Assembly: GCA_017621705.1 (NCBI GenBank)
Contig: JAGASR010000012.1
Location: forward strand, 1-36,126
DNA from: Clostridia bacterium
Lineage (GTDB): Bacteria > Bacillota > Clostridia > Oscillospirales > UBA644
DNA length: 36,126 nt
Direction: 5' to 3'
In this document: in pieces, positions 7,775 through 15,278 of the stretch
Numbering within the stretch: the first letter of the stretch is position 1
Layout of the letters: each line of letters opens with the position of its first letter
Position numbers and translations under genes: made by a program
Notes under the pieces: generated by a model
What the model was told of the DNA's origin: nothing
Database searches by the model: none
The model's input: only the letters and a program-made list of their open reading frames with translations

Positions 7775-8421
7775 TGAACACCGAAGATATAAAAAATCTG
7801 CTTGACTTTCGTGTAAGCGATGTCGGAGCGGCTAAACTACCCGAGCCTTTTATGGGGCTCGGGTATGTGATAAGCCTCTGCATAAAGCTCGCCGACCCGA
7901 TAGTTGAGTCGATCACAGATAAACCTACCCATTCATACTTCCATCATTACCGCACCGTCAACAGAGCACTTGACGATGCGGCGCAGTTGGTGGGGCTGTA
8001 TCTGCAGAAAAACGGATATAATTTCTTTCCCGTCGCGGCATCGCAATCCGTCAACGTAAACGGAAACCCGTTCGCAGGCGTTTATTCGCACAAGCAGGCG
8101 GCTGTTTACTGCGGTCTCGGCTTTGTGGGTATAAACAACCTTTTCATACATAAAGATTTCGGACCGAGGGTACGTCTCGTCACCGTTTTTACGGACTGCC
8201 CGATAACCGACCGTCAGGCTCATATTCTTACGAAAAACGATTATACTAACTGCAAAAATTGCGGCAAATGCATATCCGCATGTCCCGCAAACGCAATTAC
8301 CGCCGACGGATTTGACCCGAAAGCCTGCTCCGACTATATGAAAAAAGAATTTCAGCTCATCGGTCGAGGCTCGGTCTGCGGCATTTGCATGAAAGTCTGC
8401 GAAGAAAATATTAAAAAATAG
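7774..8421 (+). CDS. QueG-like (epoxyqueuosine reductase-related) 4Fe-4S protein
   Basis: Predicted cytosolic Fe-S protein of 215 residues, related to the C-terminal half of epoxyqueuosine reductase QueG. It contains the GxxAxYCGLGFVGINNLFI-type region at about residues 108-130 and two 4Fe-4S cluster motifs: CKNCGKCISACP at about 165-176 and CGICMKVC near the C-terminus. True QueG proteins are 310-380 residues with a full cobalamin-binding N-terminal part, so this is a short relative and its reaction should not be assumed to be queuosine synthesis. The ATG at 7774 overlaps the M42 stop codon (TGATG), indicating translational coupling. No clear terminator follows; the next gene has its own promoter. 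Confidence 0.75.
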   Translation: MNTEDIKNLLDFRVSDVGAAKLPEPFMGLGYVISLCIKLADPIVESITDKPTHSYFHHYRTVNRALDDAAQLVGLYLQKNGYNFFPVAASQSVNVNGNPFAGVYSHKQAAVYCGLGFVGINNLFIHKDFGPRVRLVTVFTDCPITDRQAHILTKNDYTNCKNCGKCISACPANAITADGFDPKACSDYMKKEFQLIGRGSVCGICMKVCEENIKK

Positions 8422-8450
8422 GTTTTTTTGTTAAATGTATAATTTAGGTG

Positions 8451-8479
8451 TTGACTTTTTCATAAGACGGTGTTAAAAT
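8451..8479 (+). promoter_or_regulatory. Sigma-A promoter for the iscS-iscU-mnmA operon
   Basis: TTGACT (8451-8456) and TAAAAT (8474-8479) are 17 bases apart, in the 97-base gap after the QueG-like gene. Transcription would start near 8486, leaving a ~33-base leader with GAGG at 8503-8506. No iscR-type regulator gene is adjacent and I could not identify an operator with confidence. Confidence 0.65.
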
Positions 8480-8518
8480 AAGACCAAATTAGTATACTTT
8501 ACGAGGTTTATATATATC

Positions 8519-9700
8519 ATGAAAAGAATCTACACGGACAATGCGGCAACGACCAAAGTTTCCGAAGAAGTCCTCAATGCAATGCTCCCCTATCTGACGG
8601 AAGCATACGGCAACCCTAACTCCCTGCATTCTGCGGGCAGAGAAGTACGTCAGGCTATCGATAAAGCAAGAGAACAGGTAGCAGCGGCTATCGGCTGCGA
8701 TGCCGGCGAAATTTATTTTACAGCAGGCGGCTCCGAGAGCGATAACTGGGCGATCAAAGGCATTGCGCGCCGTTACGGAAAAAAGGGCAAACACATAATC
8801 TCCTCGAAGATCGAGCATCATGCGGTTCTTCATTCGCTTGCGGCTCTTGAAAAAGACGGTTTTGAAGTTACGTATCTTGACGTTGACGAAAACGGTTTTG
8901 TTTCCGTCGAAGATCTTGAAAAAGCTATCAGACCCGACACGATCCTTATTACGATCATGTTTGCAAATAACGAGATCGGTTCCGTTCAGCCCATCGAAGA
9001 GATCGCAAAAGTTGCGAAAGCTCATAATATTTTCTTCCATACGGACGCAGTTCAGGCGGTCGGCCACCTTCCGATCAACGTAAAAGAAATGAATATCGAT
9101 ATGCTTTCGATGTCCGGTCATAAATTCAACGCTCCGAAAGGTGTCGGCGCGCTTTACGTTAAACGCGGCATAATCCTTCCCAACCTTATCGACGGCGGAA
9201 GCCAGGAAAAAGGCAGACGCGCGGGAACCGAAAACACCGCATCGATCATCGGTATGGGCGTTGCTATCGAAAACGCCGTAAAAGTAATGGAGACCGAATC
9301 CAAACGTCTTGCGGCACTCAGAGAAAAACTGCTTAACGGTCTTCTTGAAAAGATCCCCTACTGCAGAAGAAACACTCCGAAAGAAAATACTCTTCCCGGT
9401 GTTGCAAACCTCAGCATACGTTTCGTCGAGGGCGAAGCAATGCTTCTGATGCTTGATATGAGAGGCATCTGCGCATCTTCCGGTTCCGCTTGTACGTCCG
9501 GCTCGCTCGACCCGTCTCACGTTATGCTTGCGATCGGTCTCGACCACGGAACGGCTCACGGCTCGATCCGCTTCAGTCTCGATAAATACAATACCGAAGA
9601 AGAAATTGATTATATACTCGAAGTTTTCCCCACGATCGTCGAAAGACTCCGTGAGATGTCCCCTATCTGGACCGAGGAAAACCGCGCTAAAATACAGTAA
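8519..9700 (+). CDS. Cysteine desulfurase (IscS/NifS type)
   Basis: PLP enzyme that removes sulfur from L-cysteine and carries it as a persulfide to IscU and to MnmA. The PLP lysine is K202 in the motif SGHKFNAPKG and the catalytic cysteine is C325 in SSGSACTSGS. The N-terminal DNAATT motif and a HH pair near residue 100 are typical. The length is 393 residues. The position directly before the scaffold and mnmA genes shows that this copy serves both Fe-S assembly and tRNA thiolation. GAGG lies 12 bases before the ATG. The 24-base gap to the next gene contains its ribosome binding site, AAAGGAG. Confidence 0.95.
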   Translation: MKRIYTDNAATTKVSEEVLNAMLPYLTEAYGNPNSLHSAGREVRQAIDKAREQVAAAIGCDAGEIYFTAGGSESDNWAIKGIARRYGKKGKHIISSKIEHHAVLHSLAALEKDGFEVTYLDVDENGFVSVEDLEKAIRPDTILITIMFANNEIGSVQPIEEIAKVAKAHNIFFHTDAVQAVGHLPINVKEMNIDMLSMSGHKFNAPKGVGALYVKRGIILPNLIDGGSQEKGRRAGTENTASIIGMGVAIENAVKVMETESKRLAALREKLLNGLLEKIPYCRRNTPKENTLPGVANLSIRFVEGEAMLLMLDMRGICASSGSACTSGSLDPSHVMLAIGLDHGTAHGSIRFSLDKYNTEEEIDYILEVFPTIVERLREMSPIWTEENRAKIQ

Positions 9701-9724
9701 AACAGTTCAAAAAGGAGAACAGAT

Positions 9725-10165
9725 ATGATCTACAACGAAAAAGTAATGGATCATTTCGCCAACCCCAGAAATGTCGGCGAGATCGAAAACGCTGACGGCG
9801 TAGGCGAAGTTGGTAACGTCAAATGCGGCGATATCATGAAGATATTTCTTAAAATAGAAAACGGCATCATCGTTGATGCAAAATTCAAGACTTTCGGCTG
9901 CGGCGCTGCAGTTGCAACATCTTCGATGGCAACCGAGCTTATCAAAGGCAAGCCTTTCGAAGAAGCTCTCCAGCTGACGAATAAAGCAGTAGTTGAAGCT
10001 CTCGGAGGACTTCCCCCGGTAAAGATCCACTGCTCCGTTCTCGCGGAAGAGGCTATCAAAGCCGCAATTTCCGACTATCTCGTAAAGCAGGGTCTCGATC
10101 CCGAACTTTTCGGCATCAAACCCGGTGCTTGCGACCACGACTGCGAATCCTGCAGCCATGTATGA
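9725..10165 (+). CDS. Fe-S cluster scaffold protein, IscU/NifU N-terminal type
   Basis: Scaffold of 146 residues on which Fe-S clusters are built from sulfur supplied by the upstream desulfurase. The three ligand cysteines are visible: KCGD at about residue 37, FGCGAA at about 59 and KIHCSV at about 103. After the IscU-like domain there is a short Cys-rich tail (GACDHDCESCSHV) not found in E. coli IscU but met in clostridial NifU-like proteins; it could bind metal or a cluster. The last eight bases overlap the start of mnmA (ATGTATGA). There is no NifU C-terminal Nfu domain. Confidence 0.93.
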   Translation: MIYNEKVMDHFANPRNVGEIENADGVGEVGNVKCGDIMKIFLKIENGIIVDAKFKTFGCGAAVATSSMATELIKGKPFEEALQLTNKAVVEALGGLPPVKIHCSVLAEEAIKAAISDYLVKQGLDPELFGIKPGACDHDCESCSHV

Positions 10166-11180
10166 TATCGTTCTCGGTCTTTCCGGCGGCATAGACAGCG
10201 CAGTTGCGGCAACAAAGCTCATTAACGACGGTTACTCTGTCTTCGGTGTATACTGTGTTATGCACGAATACGGAAGGCAGGGAATCGAAGATGCACGCAG
10301 GGTCGCGCAAGAAGTGGGAATACCGTTCGATGTTTACGATGTTTCCGATCGCTTTGAGCAGATCGTCGTAAAAGATTTCATTGAAAAGTATTCGAACGGC
10401 AAGACCCCGAACCCGTGCGTGACGTGCAACCCGAACGTAAAGATCCGCGCGCTTTGCGATTATGCGGATAAGATCGGGGCAAAAAAGATCGCAACGGGGC
10501 ATTATACCGGAATCGGTTATGAAAACGGCCGCTATTTTGCCGTAAAATCCGAATACAAAGATCAGAGTTATATGCTCTGCGGTCTTTCGCAGGAACAGCT
10601 TTCGAGATGCGTTTTTCCGCTTTTCGATACGGAAAAATCCGAAAACAGGCTTTCCGCCGCGGATTCGGGACTTTCCGTTGCAAATAGAAAAGACAGTCAG
10701 GAGATCTGCTTCATTCCCGATAACGACCATGCGGCTTATATCGAAGCGCGCACGGGAAAATTTCCCGAGGGTGATTATTGGCTCGAAGAGGAAGACCGTG
10801 CTGTCGGCAAACATAAAGGTATAATAAACTATACGATCGGTCAGTCGAAAAAGCTCGGAATTGCGCTCGGAGTTCCGCTTTACGTTAAAGAAATAGATGC
10901 TGAAAAAAACAGAGTCGTTTTAACGAAGACGGATGTTGTAAACTGCACCGAAATTGTCTGCGAAAACGCAGTATTCCAGCTTCTTTGCGAAGATTTTACG
11001 GAGATCGAAGCAGACGTAAAGATCAGATATGCGCATAAAGGCGCGAGAGCGAAGATCATAAACGAGAAAAACGGCAGATTAAGAATAATTTTTTCCGAAC
11101 CGCAGAGAGCCGTGACGTCGGGACAGTTCGCAGTTGCGTATGACGGTAAAAAACTGCTTTGTTCGGGAACGATAATATAA
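10158..11180 (+). CDS. mnmA: tRNA-specific 2-thiouridylase MnmA
   Basis: ATP-dependent enzyme that installs the 2-thio group on wobble uridine 34 of tRNA-Lys, -Glu and -Gln, using persulfide sulfur. It has the PP-loop motif LSGGIDSAVAA near residues 8-18, the nucleophilic C87 in NPCVTCN, the second catalytic cysteine C184 in SQEICFIP (97 residues apart, the same spacing as C102 and C199 in E. coli) and KDQSYML. The length of 340 residues is slightly short of E. coli. The ATG at 10158 overlaps the scaffold gene by eight bases. Residue 13 is Ile (GGIDS) where GGVDS is usual. With its neighbours it forms a compact sulfur-transfer operon. Confidence 0.95.
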   Translation: MYDIVLGLSGGIDSAVAATKLINDGYSVFGVYCVMHEYGRQGIEDARRVAQEVGIPFDVYDVSDRFEQIVVKDFIEKYSNGKTPNPCVTCNPNVKIRALCDYADKIGAKKIATGHYTGIGYENGRYFAVKSEYKDQSYMLCGLSQEQLSRCVFPLFDTEKSENRLSAADSGLSVANRKDSQEICFIPDNDHAAYIEARTGKFPEGDYWLEEEDRAVGKHKGIINYTIGQSKKLGIALGVPLYVKEIDAEKNRVVLTKTDVVNCTEIVCENAVFQLLCEDFTEIEADVKIRYAHKGARAKIINEKNGRLRIIFSEPQRAVTSGQFAVAYDGKKLLCSGTII

Positions 11181-11190
11181 AAAATATAAC

Positions 11191-11306
11191 GTGAAAATAA
11201 ATTTTCACATAGGTTTTGTGGCTTTCGTTGTTTAATCAACAGTGATTTTGCAAAGCAAAAACTGCCCCAATTCCCAACAGAAAGGAAGCTTTCGCAAACG
11301 AAAGCT
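11191..11306 (+). ncRNA. Structured 5' leader element, copy B, before the cupin gene
   Basis: Related to copy A at 6641-6739. P1 is GTGAAAA/TTTTCAC (11191-11197 with 11202-11208) with the same TAAA loop but different stem bases. P2 has the shared GTTTTGTGGC start, an extra GTTG/CAAC hairpin (11227-11240) and an AGT plus TTTTGC / GCAAAA plus ACT stem (11241-11263). P3 is AGCTTTCG/CGAAAGCT (11287-11294 with 11299-11306), a perfect 8-bp stem with a CAAA loop. AAAGGAA (11281-11287) sits just before P3 and an ATG (11307) follows immediately. The alternative pairing of GAAAG with CTTTC that masks the Shine-Dalgarno is conserved. The function is unknown. Confidence 0.55.
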
Positions 11307-11336
11307 ATGGATTATTATCATGTTCAGAAAAGCTGA
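11307..11336 (+). CDS. Nine-codon ORF at the conserved leader ATG, out of frame with the cupin
   Basis: The ATG that follows the P3 hairpin, at the position used by the M42 gene in copy A, reads MDYYHVQKS and stops at TGA (11334-11336). The cupin ATG at 11320 lies inside this ORF in another frame. This is either a translated leader peptide that controls cupin expression or a by-product of the repeat element having been inserted in front of a gene with its own start. The ribosome binding site before P3 would serve this ATG best. Confidence 0.3.
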   Translation: MDYYHVQKS

Positions 11337-11670
11337 AGACAGAAAACAGGAGATCCGCCACGAAATGAGAGGCGGCAACGGAGATGTAAAACTCATCCAC
11401 TCCTTTACCGAAGACGAACTTTCCAGCCCCACGAGAGTCTGTGCGACGCTCGTTCTCGAACCGGGTTGCTCGATCGGCGCTCATGTTCACGATCAGGAAG
11501 AAGAAATTTTCTACATCATCGAGGGCACCGCTAAAGCAAGCGACAACGGAAAAGAAGTAATCCTCAACGCAGGTGATTCTCTTCTGACAGGCGGCGGCGA
11601 GAGCCATTGCATCGAAAATATCGGTGACAATACGCTCAAGGTCTTTGCGGTCGTCATCAAATTCGCATAA
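11320..11670 (+). CDS. Small cupin-domain protein
   Basis: Single-domain cupin of 116 residues, predicted cytosolic and metal-binding. The first cupin motif gives ligands H55, H57 and E61 or E62 (AHVHDQEEEIFYIIEG) and the second motif gives a histidine at about residue 95 (GDSLLTGGGESHCIEN). Such small cupins may be sugar isomerases, dioxygenase-like enzymes or ligand sensors; the substrate cannot be told. The ATG at 11320 has no close ribosome binding site of its own; the nearest, AAAGGAA, lies before the P3 hairpin of the leader. The TAA stop overlaps the uvrC ATG by one base, so any regulation through the leader would also affect uvrC. Confidence 0.85.
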   Translation: MFRKAEDRKQEIRHEMRGGNGDVKLIHSFTEDELSSPTRVCATLVLEPGCSIGAHVHDQEEEIFYIIEGTAKASDNGKEVILNAGDSLLTGGGESHCIENIGDNTLKVFAVVIKFA

Positions 11671-13469
11671 TGGATCTATTAAAAAAAGCACTTGAACTCC
11701 CGGAAAAACCGGGAGTTTATATCATGCATAACGCCGAAGGGCGGATAATCTACGTCGGCAAGGCGAAAATACTCAAAAACAGAGTCGTGAGTTACTTCCG
11801 AAACGGCGAACACACGCCGAAGACCGAACGTCTCGTCAAAGAAGTCGAAGATTTCGACGTAATAATCTGCGAATCGGAGCTTGACGCACTGCTAACGGAA
11901 TGCAGTCTTATCCGTCACCACGCACCGTTTTACAATATAAAATTAAAGGACAGCACGGGCTCGGGCTATCCGTTCATACATCTTTATAAAGAAAAGATCG
12001 GCAGCATAAACGCGCCGATGCTTGAGATGTCTTTCAATAAAACAACTAATGGGAAATTTTTCGGGCCGTTCGTTTCACGGTTCAATGCCAAAAATCTCAT
12101 AACTCTCCTTGCAAAAACGTTCAAACTGCCTCAATGCGGCAAAAACAGCGCAAGGACGGATAAAGGTTGCATGGAAAGACAGATCGACCGCTGCGCAGGC
12201 TGGTGCGTCGGCTCGATAAGCCAGGAAGAAAGCGATAAGATCTATAACGATATAATTTCCGTGATGTCAGGCAATGCCGATGAGCTTTACGAAAAAGTCA
12301 AGGCAGATATGGAGGCCGCGGCGGAAGAACTGGAGTTTGAAAAAGCGGCTGTTCTTCGAGACAGACTGCGCTCATTAAATCTTCTGACAGAAAAACAGCG
12401 CCCGATGGTCTCGCAGAAACGTAACGCAGATTACATCGCCTGCGGCGAGACGGAAGGCCATTGCGCGATATTTATGCTCAGAATCAGAAACGGCTATGTC
12501 ATCGGCGAAAACTGCAATATTTTCTCCGAAAAAATGACCTCGGATCTGCTGAGGGAATATATCGAGCGTTTTTATACGGAAGAAACACAGCTACCGACGA
12601 AAATTTATCTCGAAACAGAGCACGAATGGCTTCCGCTCATCAACGAATGGCTCGGCGGAATCGTTTCTACTGCCTCTTTTGATTCGGACAGAACGCTCCT
12701 TGCGGTCTCCAGAAAAAATGCGGACGAACGTCTTTTGCAATACGAGGGCAGGACGAAAAAAGGCCAGAGACTTCAACGTCTTTTCAATCAGTTTATCGGG
12801 ATTGATAATGTACGCAGGCTTGAAATATACGATATAAGCCATATTGCGGGCGAAGAGATCGTTTGCGGTATCGCGGTAAGCAACGACGGGATCTTCGATA
12901 AAAAATCGTATAAACGGCTCAAGATCGGAAAGATCGAGGGTTATGACGATACGGCTTATATGTACGAGGCGATCTACCGTAGACTGCAGAGATTCGTTTC
13001 GGGCGATGCGAAATTCGCGCCACTTCCGGATCTTATAGTATGCGACGGCGGCAGAGGTCAGATAAATGCGGCGCTCCGTGCGATAAGCGACTGCGGACTT
13101 TCGGTGCCCGTTATCGGTTTCAAAAAAGACAGTAAGCATAAAACGAAGGCGATCTCTTTTCAGAATCCCGATATTCCCGATAAACCGCTTTCGATATCTC
13201 CCGAAGTTTTTGCTTTTTGCGGCAGACTTCAGGAAGAAGTTCACCGCTATGCGATCGAATACCACAGAAATCTGCGAGATAAGCTGACTCAGCAGTCACG
13301 TCTTCAGCAGATCGACGGTATAGGCAAGACGAAAGCAAAAGATCTCTTTTTGAAATTCAAAAGCGTTGATAAGATCGCGGCGGCATCGACCGAAGATCTC
13401 TGCAAGGTCAAGGGCATCGCCCCCACCCTTGCACAGCGTATTCTCGAAGAACTTAACAGTGAAGAATAA
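11670..13469 (+). CDS. uvrC: UvrABC excinuclease subunit C
   Basis: Nucleotide excision repair nuclease that makes both incisions after UvrB loading. Domains in order: GIY-YIG nuclease (GVYIMHN...IIYVGKAKILKNRV, about residues 14-40), a cysteine-containing linker (about 165-185), the UVR domain that contacts UvrB (EAAAEELEFEKAAVLRDRL, about 215-235), the RNase H-like endonuclease domain (DISHIAGEE at about 390, DLIVCDGGRGQ at about 455) and C-terminal helix-hairpin-helix repeats (QIDGIGKTKAKDL, KGIAPTLAQRI). The length of 599 residues is normal. It is translationally coupled to the cupin gene. uvrA and uvrB are not in the window. Confidence 0.96.
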   Translation: MDLLKKALELPEKPGVYIMHNAEGRIIYVGKAKILKNRVVSYFRNGEHTPKTERLVKEVEDFDVIICESELDALLTECSLIRHHAPFYNIKLKDSTGSGYPFIHLYKEKIGSINAPMLEMSFNKTTNGKFFGPFVSRFNAKNLITLLAKTFKLPQCGKNSARTDKGCMERQIDRCAGWCVGSISQEESDKIYNDIISVMSGNADELYEKVKADMEAAAEELEFEKAAVLRDRLRSLNLLTEKQRPMVSQKRNADYIACGETEGHCAIFMLRIRNGYVIGENCNIFSEKMTSDLLREYIERFYTEETQLPTKIYLETEHEWLPLINEWLGGIVSTASFDSDRTLLAVSRKNADERLLQYEGRTKKGQRLQRLFNQFIGIDNVRRLEIYDISHIAGEEIVCGIAVSNDGIFDKKSYKRLKIGKIEGYDDTAYMYEAIYRRLQRFVSGDAKFAPLPDLIVCDGGRGQINAALRAISDCGLSVPVIGFKKDSKHKTKAISFQNPDIPDKPLSISPEVFAFCGRLQEEVHRYAIEYHRNLRDKLTQQSRLQQIDGIGKTKAKDLFLKFKSVDKIAAASTEDLCKVKGIAPTLAQRILEELNSEE

Positions 13470-13506
13470 AAGAACAGACTTATTAAAAGTCTGTTCTTAA
13501 TTTTTT
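13470..13506. terminator. Bidirectional intrinsic terminator after uvrC
   Basis: AAGAACAGACT (13470-13480) pairs with AGTCTGTTCTT (13488-13498) and is followed by AATTTTTTATTT. It sits between the convergent uvrC and the minus-strand gene at 13514, with A-rich sequence on the other side, so it can serve both directions. Confidence 0.85.
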
Positions 13507-13513
13507 ATTTGAT

Positions 13514-14104
13514 TTAGCCGAAATATTTTCCGTCGGGAGATTCTTCGTCGAAAATAACGCTCATATACGGGACACTGTTGAGCAGAAGATTACCGTTTTC
13601 GTAAATTACGACCGAGTTATCCGCCTCTGCGGACTGATAATCTCCGCAGGAGATGACGGAGTTCGTATCAGACGTAAAAACAACAAGATATTCACCTGCG
13701 GGAAGAGTTCCGAGCCCTACGGCAAGCTTTACACCGTCAGCATAATCGGAAAACGAAACCGAATCGATTACCTCGCCGGAAAGAGAGGTCAGATAGTCGG
13801 TTACAAAATTATAAACCGAAATATCAAGCGAACTGTCTTCGGATGCCGAGCAAGCAATCTCAATACCCGAAAAAGGCAGTAGCGCGTTGAAATAAACGGC
13901 ATAAACGCTGTCTTTATCGACTGTCATCGGCGATGCTATAAGCTCCTGCTCATAGATCCGCACACTCTTATAGACACGTCCCTCGGGTTCTTTATGGCTC
14001 GAGACCCAGCGTACCGTAAAAACGGCCGCCGCAACAACTATTGCAAGAACGACGACGATAACAAGGATCGTCAGAACCGTATCGGCTACTTTGTATTTAT
14101 TCAT
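13514..14104 (-). CDS. Membrane-anchored extracytoplasmic protein of unknown function
   Basis: Protein of 196 residues that I do not recognise. Residues ~8-34 form one long hydrophobic helix (VLTILVIVVVLAIVVAAAVF) after a short MNKYKVAD start, so it is an N-terminal membrane anchor or uncleaved signal. The remaining ~160 residues are polar and beta-rich, rich in Ser, Asp, Val and Tyr, with one cysteine in EIACSAS and another in VISCGD, probably facing outside the membrane. There is a good ribosome binding site (AAAGGAAA) and a strong promoter upstream on the minus strand. The gene is monocistronic and bounded by the uvrC terminator. No function is proposed. Confidence 0.75.
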   Translation of the reverse strand: MNKYKVADTVLTILVIVVVLAIVVAAAVFTVRWVSSHKEPEGRVYKSVRIYEQELIASPMTVDKDSVYAVYFNALLPFSGIEIACSASEDSSLDISVYNFVTDYLTSLSGEVIDSVSFSDYADGVKLAVGLGTLPAGEYLVVFTSDTNSVISCGDYQSAEADNSVVIYENGNLLLNSVPYMSVIFDEESPDGKYFG

Positions 14105-14137
14105 GAATTGATTTCCTTTTCTGTTTGGGTATGGTTA

Positions 14138-14166
14138 AGTATAACATATCGTTTTGCCAATGTCAA
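14138..14166 (-). promoter_or_regulatory. Strong sigma-A promoter for the gene at 13514-14104
   Basis: Read on the minus strand, TTGACA (14166-14161) and TATACT (14143-14138) are separated by exactly 17 bases. The start site would be near 14131, giving a ~27-base leader. It lies back to back with the FAD oxidoreductase gene starting at 14220. Confidence 0.8.
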
Positions 14167-14219
14167 GCGGAATAAAAGCCGTAAAACGGGGAAAAACTTT
14201 ATTCGGGAGGTATACGGAA

Positions 14220-15278
14220 ATGTTTGACAGAATAAAAGAAGACCTTTCGTGCGAATTTCTAATTATCGGCGGCGGAATTGCAGGGTTGCTTGCGGCAAAA
14301 GAGATAAACGAAAAGGGAATTGAAGTTATCGTTGCGGAAAAAAATCTGATCGGATTGGGAAGAACGGCGGTTGGAAAAGACGTTATTTTTTCGGACGGCG
14401 GACTTGCGCTCGAAAAAGAAGACAGCCGTAATATAAAGGAAATTGAAGATAATTTTATTACGCTTTTGACGGAACTTTCGCAGACCGCAGAGCTTGTCAG
14501 AGAAAAAAGCTTCAAAAAAAGAAGCCTTTTCATATTCTCGGAAAACGAAAAAGGCAGAAATGATATGCGCAGAAGATATATGATCGAAAAATTCGGCGGC
14601 AAAGAAGCGGAATTTATGCTCGGGCATGATGCCGAAGGAGAATTTTCTTTCGATTACGATTCCGCTGTTTTTACGGGAAACGCCGCGGCGACGGTAAATG
14701 CTCGTTCCTTTGCGGCAAAACTTGCTTCGTATCTATCAATAAAAGGGTCTCGCATAGCGGAAAAGAGCGGAATAGTTTCGCTGATTCCGACAGAAAACGG
14801 ATTTTCAGCAAAGACAGAAAGCGGAGCGACCGTCAAAGCAAAAGCGGTGATAGACGCGAGATGTCACTCGGAAAAGAGAGCCGTTTTTTCGGCAAAGACC
14901 GAGCCGACAGAAGCTTCGGACGGGTGGCCGGAGGAATGTGTGATAAGGGATACTTATAATAACCGAATGACTTTTTATCGAACGGAAGACGAGCGAATCG
15001 GCATGATCTTCGAAAAAAACCGAAAGTTGCCGATGATTTTCGGCTCTGAGCATGTTTTTTCGTATATGCAGTCCGTTCTTTCTTCGATGTTTTTTGCGAT
15101 ACCCAATACCGTATTTACCGAAAAAAAGATTTCTTTTGAAGAACGGACGAGGCAGAAAACAGCAAAAATAATTCAGTCGGACGACATTCCGAATCTTTTT
15201 ATCTTCGCAGATCCGTATAGTAACGGCATCCTTTCAGCATTGAATGTCGCAAAAGAGTTCGGTTCAGCCCTCAAGTAA
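14220..15278 (+). CDS. FAD-dependent oxidoreductase, divergent DAO-like family
   Basis: Predicted flavoprotein of 352 residues. The dinucleotide-binding fold is clear: FLIIGGGIAGLLAAKEI at about residues 14-30, with an acidic residue ending the second strand (VIVAEKN). The C-terminal FAD-contact region appears as FADPYSNGILSALNVAKEF, like the usual GY.GNGI motif of amine and amino-acid oxidases (DAO, PuuB or ThiO relatives). The middle, where the substrate pocket would be, is poorly conserved against anything I recognise. The ATG at 14220 is chosen for its GGGAGG ribosome binding site; an earlier in-frame ATG (14154) falls in the promoter region of the divergent gene. The 3' end overlaps the convergent amidase gene by 15 bases. 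The substrate is unknown. Confidence 0.7.
   Translation: MFDRIKEDLSCEFLIIGGGIAGLLAAKEINEKGIEVIVAEKNLIGLGRTAVGKDVIFSDGGLALEKEDSRNIKEIEDNFITLLTELSQTAELVREKSFKKRSLFIFSENEKGRNDMRRRYMIEKFGGKEAEFMLGHDAEGEFSFDYDSAVFTGNAAATVNARSFAAKLASYLSIKGSRIAEKSGIVSLIPTENGFSAKTESGATVKAKAVIDARCHSEKRAVFSAKTEPTEASDGWPEECVIRDTYNNRMTFYRTEDERIGMIFEKNRKLPMIFGSEHVFSYMQSVLSSMFFAIPNTVFTEKKISFEERTRQKTAKIIQSDDIPNLFIFADPYSNGILSALNVAKEFGSALK

Noticed and set aside
7774..8421. Full-length QueG for queuosine synthesis
   Set aside because: At 215 residues it lacks a large part of the QueG N-terminal cobalamin-binding region; only QueG-like is supported.
11242..11319. Longer cupin reading frame starting at 11242
   Set aside because: It would translate through the P2 and P3 hairpins and the ribosome binding site; the added residues look like no cupin N-terminus.
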